This document shows, piece by piece, positions 9,281 to 19,049 of a stretch of DNA of 24,419 nucleotides. The notes beneath the pieces were generated by a model. That model saw only the letters and a list, made by a program, of their open reading frames with translations. It ran no database searches and had not been told where the DNA came from. The position numbers were made by a program, and so were the translations under genes. Positions within the stretch are counted from its first letter, which is position 1. The number at the start of each line of letters is the position of its first letter. Source of the stretch: Astrothelium macrocarpum (Eukaryota; Ascomycota; Dothideomycetes; Trypetheliales; Trypetheliaceae); the NCBI GenBank assembly GCA_021030915.1, contig JAGEMR010000239.1, positions 1-24,419 on the forward strand. The letters run 5' to 3'.

Positions 9281-10269
9281 CTCGAAAAGACTGGACCAAT
9301 TTCATCAACGGATAGCTAATTATCAAAGAACAAGAGATAGTGACCATCGCAAGAGCGGAAGCTGAATGAAATTTTTTGGCGCCGATGACAAGGCTGAAAC
9401 GCTTGGGCTCAAACGCTCAGACATCGCACCTGAATGAGGTATGAGGGAATTAGAGCAATAGCAGGCAAGCCTTGACTTAAGAATGGCAGGTATGGCTGCA
9501 ATAAGGAAGGGATTTGTCAAGTGGCTGGACGTGGGGGTGTGAGGTGTTCCTGACCAATGGAGAACGCAAATCTGGCCAACGCGCGTCGAAACACGCAGCT
9601 ACCCTAGATTGCTGTCATGAAGAAGATTAAAGTGCTCACTCCGTAGACAACACGTTCTGGTAGAAAGGTCGGACTGGATGGGCAGGGGAAAAGGGTCAAA
9701 TAAGCACTGAGGCACTAACTCCAAAGCAGACTAGCGGCTTCAACTATGCACTTCTATTAGCGCCGGGTCCTAAGTATCTCCAGCGTGAAACACATAAGGT
9801 ACTACCTTATGCTAGATGAAAAGTCGAGCTTGTTGTCAAAGCACAGGGTCTGACAGACACGAGCTATCGTTGAAGAGCAGGCCTTTCGAAACAATGCCAT
9901 TGTTTGCAGATCTCGGTCACTTTAGCGATTCAACATGGGCAAAGCCAGCTAAAAGAGCGACGAAATCGCAAATTTGATCAAGCCAAATGGCATCGCTCTC
10001 GTTACTTGTCTTTAATCGAAGACGCGAACACATCTTCGGGCTTTTTTGGCCGCCATTGGTTTGCAGATGTTCTTTAGCCTTGTTTCGCTCTCAATAAGAG
10101 CGGAGTGCGGGGACCACAACTACCTCAACGCGTCTGTAAGTCGATCAATCTGCAGCTCTATTCCTCGCTCTAGATCACCTCCAAATGGTTGTTTCCTCTG
10201 AATATGACTGACTAGAATGACTTTCAGTGGTCATACCGGATCAAAAAGCCACACACTGTAAAAGCGGCA
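9281..10269. other. Intergenic region between HET relic 2 and the methyltransferase
   Basis: Nearly 1 kb with no supported gene; the minus-strand open frame at 9323-9520 shows no motif. It holds a perfect 17-bp palindrome (9794-9810) and should contain the methyltransferase promoter. Confidence 0.5.
9794..9810. promoter_or_regulatory. Perfect palindrome ATAAGGTA-C-TACCTTAT
   Basis: Two 8-bp arms with a 1-bp centre, 460-476 bp upstream of the methyltransferase start. It could bind a dimeric transcription factor; nothing in the sequence says which, and chance is possible. Confidence 0.3.
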
Positions 10270-11294
10270 ATGCCCTCACTCCAAGACATCCTAAAAATCC
10301 TATCGTTCACTCAGACCAATCCTTCCAGCATCAGTGGTCCTGTAAATGAAGAAAGCACACAAGTAGCTTCACCGCAACGCAAGCATCGTCTTGCCATCCT
10401 ACAATCATGGCTCCAAATCGCCCAAGAAAGCTCCTACGATCTCGAGCACCACATCATCGGCGGACAGACTCTTGATATTGGATGCGGTCAAGGCGACATG
10501 ATCGAAATCTTCGGAATGGCATTGCAAGCTAAAGCCAGCAAAGACTCCAAAGTCATCGGCATCGATCCCGCGCCTCTTACTTACGGTGAGTGCCTGCTCC
10601 CTTGCGATAGCCCTTTTCAACCCCACCTACTTAAGCACTTTGGGATACAGGCAGCCCTATCACTCTTGGCGAAGCCCAATCCCGTCTCACGAGTAGTAGC
10701 TTGGGAGAAGTATTGTCGTTCCGTCGCACCACCGCTCCCGAATTCGTAGCTTCACACCCCCTTGGCACCTTCTCAACCGCATATTTCGCGCATTCACTGT
10801 ACTACTTTCCATCCAGCACAACCATCATACAGACCTTTAAAGCTCTGCTCGATGCTGGAGTCAAGACACTTTTGTTGGGGGAGTGGTCCCTGTCGGTGTC
10901 AAGGCTGGAGGCGTTACCGCATTTGCTTGCAGTGCTGCTGCAATCTGTCCACCCTATACCTGAGGGGAACATAAGGACGGTCTCGAGGCCGGAGGCGTAT
11001 GTAGAGGCGGCGAGAGAGGCCGGGTGGGAGATGGTGGGGCAAAAGATCCTCGGAACTGGAGCAGAGCTGGAAGATGGAAGATGGGAGGCGAGGATGGCGA
11101 GAGAGCATGCGTTGAGTATGAGAGAAGCGGGCGAAACGGGTGTAAATAGTGCAGAAAGTGTAAAGCTGGAGAGCTTGAGGGCTCATGCTGATGCTTTGGA
11201 GAATTCGATTGAGGGAGTAGGAGGCATAGTGGGTGTCAAATGTATGGATATTTGGACGGCGGTATTTCGGGCTCCGTCATTGACGAGTTCCTGA
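10270..11294 (+). CDS. Class I SAM-dependent methyltransferase (one intron)
   Basis: Two exons, 10270-10585 and 10651-11294, joined across a 65-bp GTGAGT...ACAG intron; the spliced frame is open for 319 codons. Residues 68-76 (LDIGCGQGD) are methyltransferase motif I, which binds S-adenosylmethionine. VIGIDPAP (about 95-102) is motif II with its acidic residue. A YFAHSLYYFPS segment follows in the position of motif IV and the substrate helix. The C-terminal 80 residues are helical and charged. There is no signal peptide or membrane segment, so it is probably cytosolic. The substrate cannot be told. It is the only intact gene between the HET relics and the reductase, and it lies beside ketosynthase and A-T-R remnants. 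It may therefore have been a tailoring enzyme of a lost metabolite cluster, but related methyltransferases also occur outside clusters. Confidence 0.85.
10586..10650 (+). other. Intron of the methyltransferase gene
   Basis: 65 bp with GTGAGT donor and ATACAG acceptor. Splicing joins TAC-G to GC-AGC and restores a single frame between motif II and the rest of the protein. Unspliced, the first frame hits a stop at 10749. Confidence 0.85.
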
Positions 11295-11317
11295 ATATAA
11301 GCAAACGAGGGGGCTCG

Positions 11318-11463
11318 TCATATCAACTTGAATATCTGCTTCCGGATTCTATCCTCATCTCGAACAAATTTGCCATGCATGATATCCTCAACGCACGCAA
11401 TGCCGACTAGCTCGTACATGTCCGGTTCGCTAGTAGGCTGTAGAACTGCCGGCTCAGGGCATC
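11318..11463 (-). pseudogene. C-terminal tail of a HET-domain protein (fragment 3)
   Basis: Minus-strand frame of about 48 codons ending in TGA at 11318. It contains EPDMYELVGIACVEDIMHGK. The pattern of a tyrosine followed by LVG, a short variable stretch, then IMHG is the well-known C-terminal signature of many HET proteins, where it reads roughly Y-x-LVG-x-x-Y-V-x-G-I-M-x-G. Nothing of the HET domain precedes it; instead it is joined at about 11465-11475 to a ketosynthase remnant in a different frame. It does not continue HET relic 2, which lies 2 kb away on the same strand and has decayed separately. Confidence 0.6.
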
Positions 11464-11465
11464 TG

Positions 11466-12357
11466 ATTGGTTTTGTAGATCGGATTGCGCTTTGCTATCT
11501 GGAAGCGTTATACCGTGAGTATGACCATCTTGATTAATAGCAGTTTCTTTAATGACTGCACATATAGGATCTTTTGATCTAATAGCATCGTCAAGGTGCT
11601 CGATAACCAAAACTGCAACACCCTCTCCATGACCATAGCAGTTTCCTCTGATATCAAAAAGATATGACGTCCCGTCCACTTTAAGCACGTGGAGGTTGCT
11701 CATGAGGATCATATGATCAGGGGTGAGGATCAGGTTCGCGGCACCTACAAGAGATAAATCCGTCTCTCCAGCCCTGAGACTTTGACAGGCTAAATTGACT
11801 GCTGTCATTCCTACAGAACATCCTGTAGCAATTGTTCTTGATGGACCATGGATGTCGAAAAAATGAGATATTCTGTTGGCAAGAATTGCTTCTCCTGCCC
11901 CAACAAAGTGATATTTGGGAATATCCATGGGAACTTTATAAACATTACGATCATAATATCTTGTAAATGAAGCCACATGAACCGAAGTGTTGAAATTTCT
12001 CACTGTTTGATATGGAATCCCGGCGTTTTCGAGGGCTTCGTAAGTAGCCTCGAGAAGATGCCGCTGTTGTGGATCCATCGCAAATACCTCTTGAGGCAAG
12101 ATATCAAAGAAATCTGCATCGAATGCGGCGATGTCTTGCTCCAGGAATTATCCGCCGGAATGATTATGTGTGCCGTTGTTATCGTTGGCGTTTGGATGAA
12201 GAAAAGCCTCTTCATTCCATCTATGTGGTGAGACTTGAGACCATGCACTTGCCCCATTTGTCAAGAGCTCTTATAGCTTCTCTGAGTCGGTCGAGCCTCC
12301 GGGAAATCGACAACCAACCCCAATGATTGCAAGTGGTACCGGACCTTGATCTGACAT
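11466..12357 (-). pseudogene. Polyketide synthase ketosynthase remnant, N-terminal
   Basis: From ATG 12357 the frame reads MSDQGPVPLAIIGVGCRFPG, the classic start of a fungal iterative type I PKS. FAMDPQQRHLLEATYEALENAG, the ILANRISHFFD block and the active-site region ATGCSVGMTAVNLACQSLR follow; the catalytic Cys is kept, though the usual DTACSS context is altered. GHGEGVAVLVI and INQDGHTHGITLPD come next. It ends before both catalytic histidines (HGTGT and GHxEG blocks). Two in-frame TAA stops lie at 12273 and 12150, the second where family members have Tyr in GGYFLE. A complete enzyme would have over 2000 residues, so most of it is gone. The subtype was probably highly reducing, judged only from sequence style. 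Confidence 0.85.
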
Positions 12358-12736
12358 TCTGGAGGCGCTGATATTTGATTCTCTCAATTAATTGATCTTC
12401 GAAATAGGATATCCTGCTTAGCGAAGAGGAACCCAGAGGATCAAAGAAAAATCGAATAGTACCCTTCACGATTTATTCGAAGGATCTGGCCACTTCAACT
12501 CGAAATTGGACGAAAATGGATAACCTTTGTCTCAAGGTAGACGAGATTTGCCCACAAAGGGAAAATGTTGCTCGACTGCTACTAACCTGATTGCTGACAT
12601 GCAAAGCTTGAAGCCGTCAGCAAGTAAGCGAGCGTTTGCCTTGTGGACAAACATTTCCGCATCAAGATGAAAGAAAAGAAGAGATTAGTGCTGCTCCACC
12701 TCATCAATCTCGGACCATCTTTACCACATCAAGGCA
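12358..12736. other. Interval between divergent PKS and A-T-R remnants
   Basis: About 380 bp. It would be a shared promoter region if both genes kept their 5' ends, but the plus-strand gene has lost its N-terminus, so at least part of this is a deletion junction. No adenylation-domain homology was seen upstream of about 12740. Confidence 0.45.
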
Positions 12737-14776
12737 ATGTTAAAGGAGATACAGGTGCGATTCATCGATCACGGGCCAACTCTGAGCTGGTGTGCGCGCG
12801 CTGATGATATTATTGTGTTTCTGAATGGGGAGAAAACAAATCCAATCTCAATGGAGCAACACATCATTTCCCAAAATCCCGAAGTCTCGACTGCGATTGT
12901 CGTGGGTGCACAACGATTCCAGGCAGCGTTACTGCTTGAACCTGCGCCAAATATGGCGCCACAGAGCACCTTTGAGGAAGCCGCGTTTGTCGAGAGGATA
13001 TGGCCGAGCATTCAAGAAGCAAACAAGATTGCTCCGGCTCATGCCAGGATTGAGAAAGCGATGGTCCTTCCAATGACTCCTAAGAAGCCTGTCATTCGTG
13101 CGGGGAAAGGCACGGTGCAGAGAGCAGCCACTCTTCAACAGTACAAAGCGGAGATTGAAAAGCTCTACCGAAACGCTGAATGGGAAACAGATCAGGGACT
13201 AGATTGCAATGCAAAGACTTCAAAATTAGAAGGACGTGAGGCAATATTACAGCACGTGAAAGGGGTAGTCGCTGAAAATCTAGGAAAAGCTGAAATAGGT
13301 GATCACGATGACTTTTTCGCGTTTGGCGCGGACTCGCTCCAGGCTCTTGGCATCGCAAGAAAGCTCAGACAGGACTTCTCTCTATCGGAAATTGCTACTG
13401 CGACCGTGTACAGTCACGCCACCATCAGTCGTCTTTCAGAGGCCGTCCATTCCCTTCAGCTCAGTGTGCAAACATCGCAGACACTCGAGGATCAGACTCG
13501 CAGGCAGAAAATCATGTCGATGCTTGACGAATTCCAAGTCCGTGTTTCCAAAATATCGAAATGTACTGGCAAGGAGCGAAAGCCGGAGAAAAACACCGTT
13601 GTCCTCACCGGATCGACTGGTACACTTGGCACCTATCTACTGAGTGCTCTCCTTGATGAGCCAGCGGTAGAACATATTTACTGTCTGAATCGTAGTGATG
13701 CCAACCAGTCTATCCAACGGTTCCGTGACAGGTGCACTTTTGCTCCGCTCAGACCCATAGATAGCAAGGTCACCTTTATGAAAGCAGATCTTGCCGAAGC
13801 TTCTCTCGGTCTTCCACCCACAACGTTCGAATCGATCCGGGCAAAAGTAACGTTAATCATCCACAATGCCTGGCCTGTGGATTTCAACCTCCCACTTGAT
13901 GCCTTCCGCCCACAGCTGACAGGTTTGATCAATCTTTTTAGCCTATCAGCTTCTGCTCGTTACATCCCGCAGCTTTTCTTTGTCTCATCCATTAGCTCTG
14001 TTCTCGGCCTGCAAAGCACGTCCCAGCTTACCCCCGAGGGGATCGTTCGAGAGCCAGATGCATCCTTCCGAAACGGGTACGCAGAGAGCAAATTAGTATC
14101 TGAGATCCTTTGCGATGATGCGTCGCGGCATCTCCAAGTCCCAGTCAGCGTCGCCCGCGTTGGCCAGATAGCAGGCCCGATTCGGCATTCAGGCGTATGG
14201 AATCCCGTAGAGTGGCTTCCCAGTCTAGTGATCAGCTCCATCCACATGGGAATACTCCCTGACAATCTTGGTGCGAGTTTGAACAAGATTGACTGGATTC
14301 CAATTGATCTGCTAGCGGATGTGATTGTTAAACTCGTCCTAACAAGTACTCCGCAAAACGGTCCCGATTCCGTAGGAGCTGAAGCTTTCCACCTGCAGAA
14401 TCCCCATACGACGAACTGGACGACACTGGTGCCAACTATTTGTACGACGATACAAGAGCTCACGTCAAAGTCAGTCGCAGTAGTGTCGGCCGCATCATGG
14501 CTCACGCAGCTTCGCCAGGGCTTCATGGAAGAGACAGACCAAGATCTGGCGGCGATAGCAAAAGCGCGCCCAGCAATCAAATTGCTAGACTTTTTTGCAA
14601 ACGCTTTGACAAAGACCGAAGAGCTGAATACCCTCGATCTAATGCGAACATTGGCGAAGAGTGCGCCACTGCGGGCTATTGAAGGCGTGAGCCGTAATTG
14701 GATGCGCCAGTGGATCGCTGGCTGGTTACACGTTTCTTTAGGAGGTTCGCAGATAGACTTGCAGGCACACTCGTAG
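12737..14776 (+). pseudogene. NRPS-like adenylate-forming reductase, C-terminal half (partial A, T, R domains)
   Basis: Open frame of 679 codons. Residues 19-36 (CARADDIIVFLNGEKTNP) are adenylation motif A8, and GKGTV (about 123-127) carries the A10 lysine. The carrier domain follows, with the phosphopantetheine serine at residue 200 in FFAFGADSLQ. From residue 289 there is a thioester-reductase domain: GxxGxxG at 292-298 in TGSTGTLG, a serine-rich FFVSSISSV strand, and the catalytic Tyr448 and Lys452 in NGYAESK. Such enzymes activate a carboxylic acid, load it on the carrier and release it as aldehyde or alcohol using NADPH. Relatives are about 1000-1100 residues. Here some 400 N-terminal residues, including the ATP- and substrate-binding core, are absent, so activation should be impossible. 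Yet no stop or frameshift lies in the remaining 2 kb. An upstream exon further away is conceivable but was not seen in the 380 bp before it. Confidence 0.8.
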
Positions 14777-14937
14777 CCGATCTCGTAGGGTGTTTGAGAG
14801 CTAGAGAGTTCCTCGGCCTCCAGTGGATCCTTTTCAACACCGGGTATGTCTATTTCATCCGTCTCGTTCCAAGACACAACTGTCCTGAGACGCAGTTGTT
14901 CCAGCTTCAATACACTTTCGCTATTTCGACGTTGACT

Positions 14938-15157
14938 ATGCGGGAAGAGGAGATTCACAAGATCGACCAATGGTTTCAGTCGAAGCCTAATGATGGACCT
15001 AGAATATCGAAAATAACTCTAAAAGGGATCGGTGGTTGCGGCAAGACACAGCTTGCGGTGAAGTACTGTCGTGGTGCGGTAAAGAAGAGCTTTGACTATG
15101 TCTTCTGGCCCAACGTAGCCGATCCGTCCCTGCTTACATTCGACCTTAAGCTTTTTC
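14938..15157 (+). pseudogene. NB-ARC NTPase fragment (NLR-like/STAND protein)
   Basis: Plus-strand frame containing EEEIHKIDQWFQ followed by KGIGGCGKTQLAVKYC. The P-loop GIGGCGKT (15024-15053 region) and the helix after it match the start of an NB-ARC domain of fungal STAND proteins, which act as signal-dependent switches in non-self recognition. After FDYVFWPN and about 15 more residues the frame runs into a short AT-rich block and stops at 15189. The Walker B, sensor motifs and C-terminal repeats are missing. An ATG at 14938 could be the residual start, but no effector domain is recognisable upstream. It follows the reductase by about 160 bp on the same strand. It is best seen as a broken immune-type gene. 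Confidence 0.65.
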
Positions 15158-15350
15158 TATATATATTTAGTATATTTTTTAACAAATAATTAATTATTTG
15201 AATCCGAACATCCGAAAGTATTTGCAAACTGAGTTTAAGCTGCATTGCTGCTGGACCTGACGGGAATTTGAAGACAAGGCCGTAGATCGACACATTAGCA
15301 ATGTTCGTCCATATATGCGACCATCCTATTGACGTCAGATGGTTGCAGCA
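15158..15350. other. Short AT-rich block and unassigned DNA
   Basis: Bases 15150-15205 are AT-rich, unlike the flanks, and mark the end of the NB-ARC fragment. The rest shows no motif. It may be an old insertion or deletion scar. Confidence 0.35.
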
Positions 15351-16287
15351 TCATGCTGAAGAAGCTGCTAAACTTGGTGAATCGTGACCGTGGATGAAAT
15401 CATTCATGGACATGGCAGCCAGAACAGCATTGAGTTCGGGAAGGCCCTCAAAGAACCTAGTCAGCGGTAAGTCATCAAAGCTGCTGTGGCAGAAGAGACT
15501 CTGCGAGATCTCTGCCTTGCCAACGCCTAACATTGAAGGTTTGCAGTTGAGGAAGGCTCCATCGGGGTCGCGTATCTCTACCATACATCGGGTCAAAAAC
15601 CCTACCTCTACACAATCCTCTTCAGCCACTCCTTCTCAAGCGTCTACCATGGATGATAAGAAAGACTCTTAATCGAGGCGACCTTCCTTCGTTCCCTCGA
15701 CTCCGAGCTCCAAGCCACCTGGCTTACACCGATTGCTTCCGGATCAATGTCGCGCATCTGCTTGAAATATCTCGCTTGCTCGCCCAAGATCTTCTGCTTG
15801 AGTATTGTGACGTCTTGGCCCTCGGCTTCTAGTTTCTTGATGTCGTCCTGTTCAGTAGCGACCTGTCGGTTCATTCGAATGCATAGCTCGTATAGATACG
15901 GAATAGGGTCTTTTGTTGGAGCTTGCTAATCGCTAAAAAAAGCCCAAGGGCTAGCGCCAGGAGGCCATCCTGTTTGCCCTGATCTTCCAGGTAGTTGGAG
16001 CGCACTACATCCCAATCTGAAGCCTCGAACAGATTCCTTAAAGTCCGGCGATGATTGCGCTTCGAAGGTGGCCTCAGTGAAATGGCTTGGCTATGTTGCG
16101 CGACGAGAATTCGACCACCAAAATCGCTTGCGACTGGCGGATATATCGAGCGGGTTTTTGAGACTAGGAGTCGGGTTGGCACTCCATACCGTGGGATTTG
16201 CCAAGATGGACGGTATTATAGATCGAATAACGGCTACTTTTGAAGATTGTATCGGAGATTCCCGGAGCAAAAAGTTGACCGTTTAAC
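15351..16287 (-). pseudogene. Unidentified frameshifted gene relic
   Basis: Several minus-strand frames look protein-like in turn, suggesting one gene broken by frameshifts. A frame from 16286 to about 16100 begins with TVNFLLRESP (the dispersed 33-bp repeat). A second, around 16060-15920, contains LFEASDWDVVRSNYLEDQ. The first frame resumes around 15905-15644 with YLYELCIRMNRQVATEQDD and a charged helix with coiled-coil character. A third, 15629-15351, contains EIRDPDGAFLNCKPS and FFEGLPELNAVLAAM. Frame one is interrupted by TAG at 16093 and 15928. I do not recognise the family. Introns rather than frameshifts cannot be excluded, though no clear GT-AG pair was found. Confidence 0.35.
16254..16286 (-). 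repeat. 33-bp dispersed repeat, copy 2
   Basis: Matches 7379-7411 at 30 of 33 bases. It lies at the upstream edge of the frameshifted relic and can be read as its first ten codons. Confidence 0.6.
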
Positions 16288-17019
16288 ATAGCCATCCAAC
16301 AAGTTTAAGGCAGACTGTAAGTGACGCAGGCCAGCGGATTGTTTGAAGTCAAGTCAATCGGTTGATGGGAATCCAATATGGCGTCCATCAGAGTAGGGTT
16401 TGATGCATTGGTGCGATTACGATTGTTGTCAGGCATACGGAATACACCAGTGGAGACCAGACACATGAAGTTGGTGTAATTAGTCATACACCCCTAAATG
16501 GGGTTAGCGTCATTTGGTATCAGAACGCGCACCAGCCAATTATTTTCCGCGAGAGATAGATTTATGTTTGTTGATTCAAAAATCTTCAAAATCAAAATGA
16601 TCAGGTCAAATTCCCTGCATAAGTATACAGCAAAACCAAATCTCTACTTATGCTGATCTGGAGGAAATGGTCTTCAGAGGGCATACGTGAGATACTTTGC
16701 CCATCCTGCCATCGACTGACCCTTTCATAGGTATGGAAATGACGCTCAAGAAGATGACGGTGACATCTAGATTAAAATTTGGTATATCCGAAATACTGTA
16801 CATGAGGGGAGTAAGGTGCAAGGTCCACTCCGTTGGACTTCGCTTCATAAACCACGCTGTCGGCCCAGTCGCTACAGCGGCACAAATTGTAAAAATGTAA
16901 TAAAACAAACACGATGAGAACGTGAAATGCTGGGTCAGCGCCGCCGTATGCTTGAGAACGTATGGTGAGTCGTGGATCAGAAAGGCGAAGAGGGGAAAAG
17001 CAAAATACTGAAGAGTCGA
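16288..17019. other. Region downstream of TIM44, no supported gene
   Basis: About 730 bp that includes the 3' UTR of TIM44. A minus-strand frame at 16648-16908 has hydrophobic stretches (for example IFTICAAVATGPTAWFM) but its start and end are unsupported and no family is recognisable. A relic of a membrane protein is possible. Confidence 0.35.
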
Positions 17020-18831
17020 TCAAATATAATCCCTTCCACTCTTCTGAAGCTCAATCAGCCGCCATCCCCGCGTCTCCTGATTATTCACATCCTCTGGTAT
17101 CCTCGTCACCCCAATCGCATACGTCACCTGCTGCACCTTATCCTCCATCCCCGCCGCCAACTGCCCAGACTTCGCATTGCGGTACACATGCACCTCTTGC
17201 GTACGGCACGTCAATATGAAGACTGGTACCTCGCCTGGTTCGAGCATCCGCGCCGACAGCACCTCGACATTCCGGATATCCAAGATTCGTCCATCGGACT
17301 TTAATCCTGCCGTGGTGTACTGCTGCATCAGCGCCGCGTACACCTGATACTGTGCGGCAGACAGCCAGAGCTTGAGCACCTCGACGTCGCCCTTGACATA
17401 CGCTTCAAGCACCTCAGGCAGGATATACTCGCGCATCTCTTGTAGGAAGGGCTCGAGCTGGAAGGCCGGGTCCATTTCGCGGAATTTCTTTACGACCATG
17501 GCCGTCTCGTTTTCGGCGAAGAAGCCCGCGACGCGGTCGGTGATGCTGCGGGCGGTGGAGATGAGTGGGTTCTCGGACTCGGCGTATGTGGATTTGAGAG
17601 AGAAGAGCGATTGCATGAGCCGGCTGGAGTCGCGGAAGTCGCGCCAGGATTCTTTCCATGCCGCGTCTTTGTGGACGGTGATGTTTGTGCCGGCGCTGAT
17701 AGCTCGTCAGTTCATGTATCACAAATATAGAGGATTTGGGGTTGAATGGAACACTAACTTTGGGTCTTCTTCATGCTGCTCCACTGGTCGGCCAGGCCGC
17801 CGACCAGTTCGTTTCTCTTCTTCAAGCTCTCTCTTCTCGCGCCGTGCCCTTCGCTCCTCGCGATCTGACCAACCCCCATATCGCGATGAACTCCCATCGT
17901 CGATTGTGTTTTTGACATTTTGATAGGCTTCTGTCTCACGAAGAGGTCGTGTAGCTTTTTCTATCCCACCGCCGACCGCACTCACCCCCTTTCGCACTCC
18001 TCGGACTACGGGTGTGTCCCATGTCCAAGCTGCAGACTTGCCGATGACTTTTCCTGTCCCACCCAAAACAGCGGACGTGACTGTGCCTGCCGTATCAGCA
18101 GTCGATTTATAAGCATCCCGTGCTCGCTTAACCGTCTCGTTTTGCGTAAAGTCATGTGCTGAGGATGCAAGTTGCTTGGTAGACTCATTCCACTCTTTTG
18201 AAGCTTTGAACTCAGAAGATAAAGTCTCCGTAAAGACTTGCCATGGTGACTTGTTTCCGTGAGGCGGAGGCGGAGCTTCTTTCTGTTCGTTCTTTTCTTT
18301 TTGTTCGCCTTCCTCCTTGCCTTCTTTCTGCTCAGACTCTTTCTCCCTATTTCGTGCTCGCCATTTTGCTTCCTCAGCATCAGCCTCTGCTCTAAATTTT
18401 CGGTAGAGCTTTTCAGCTTCCGAAGGCTCTTCTTTTGAGGTGGCTTCTGACTCGGTTTCGGATTCTTGGGGTTGCGTTTTGGCTGTCGCCTCTGGTTTGG
18501 ACTCTACCTTGGGTTCGCTCTGATTCTGTTCATCTTTGGACCCGGAATCTTTTTTGAGATCTCGATAAGATATCCATCTTCTTGTATGTGATTGTGAGAT
18601 TAGCGGGGGGAGTTGCGGTAAGAATGGCGATCGCAAAGAGCTTCGCGGATGCGTTATATCTCTCGAAAGGATGTACAACGAGTTTGGGGGTGATCCAGAG
18701 TATGACGGGTTACTTAGGATTGTGTATAACCGTCTATAAGCTGCAGTCCGGCCAAAGGAGGATGTAGCTGGAGAGGCGAAATGCCGTAAAGCACCTCCGC
18801 CAGACGCAGTATTGTGAAGCAGTGCTCTCAT
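17020..18831 (-). CDS. TIM44: Mitochondrial import inner membrane translocase subunit Tim44 (one intron)
   Basis: Exons 18831-17759 and 17695-17020, joined across a 63-bp intron, give 582 codons. Tim44 anchors mitochondrial Hsp70 to the TIM23 channel at the matrix face and helps pull preproteins in. The first 90 residues are rich in Arg, Ser and Leu without acidic residues until late, as in a matrix targeting sequence. A long highly charged Glu/Lys segment follows (about residues 100-210), then an amphipathic helical region. The last 200 residues are the Tim44-like domain, with ENPLIS, FREMDPAFQ and a GDVEVLKLWLSAAQY helix. I chose ATG 18831 rather than 18879 because the protein then starts directly with a presequence-like MRALLHN. 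It is divergent from uS11m. Intact, and likely essential by analogy with yeast. Confidence 0.9.
17696..17758 (-). other. Intron of TIM44
   Basis: 63 bp, GTTAGT donor and TATCAG acceptor on the minus strand. Splicing joins EEDP-N to AGTNITVHKDAAWKESW, a segment typical of Tim44 just before its C-terminal domain. Confidence 0.85.
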
Positions 18832-19049
18832 GCTATTTTGTAGCAAAAGATGTGGCAGTATTAAAATGATGAGGCACAAAAGAAAGTTCTCTGGAAAATG
18901 GAAGAAAAGTAGAATGGTGCTTGTAGAGTTTTGCGGCGATGATGCTGGAGTCCGTCTTCGGCATCTCCCGCATTTTCATCCAATTTCTGCCAGGGTCAAA
19001 TTCACCCTCCATCTCCCAAATCAATTGCCAAATACATCCGACTTCCAAC
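18832..19049. promoter_or_regulatory. Bidirectional promoter region of TIM44 and uS11m
   Basis: 218 bp separate the two divergent start codons, so both genes must start transcription within or overlapping this span. The two products both act in mitochondria. No specific factor site was recognised. Confidence 0.6.

Noticed and set aside
13960..14970. 336-codon minus-strand frame
   Set aside because: It is almost wholly antisense to the reductase domain, which has clear motifs on the + strand, and itself shows no motif. The last 60 codons (14780-14970) look somewhat protein-like but could not be tied to a family.
16648..16908. Minus-strand frame resembling a membrane protein
   Set aside because: No credible start, no family resemblance, and it overlaps a competing frame at 16772-17023; kept only as a remark.
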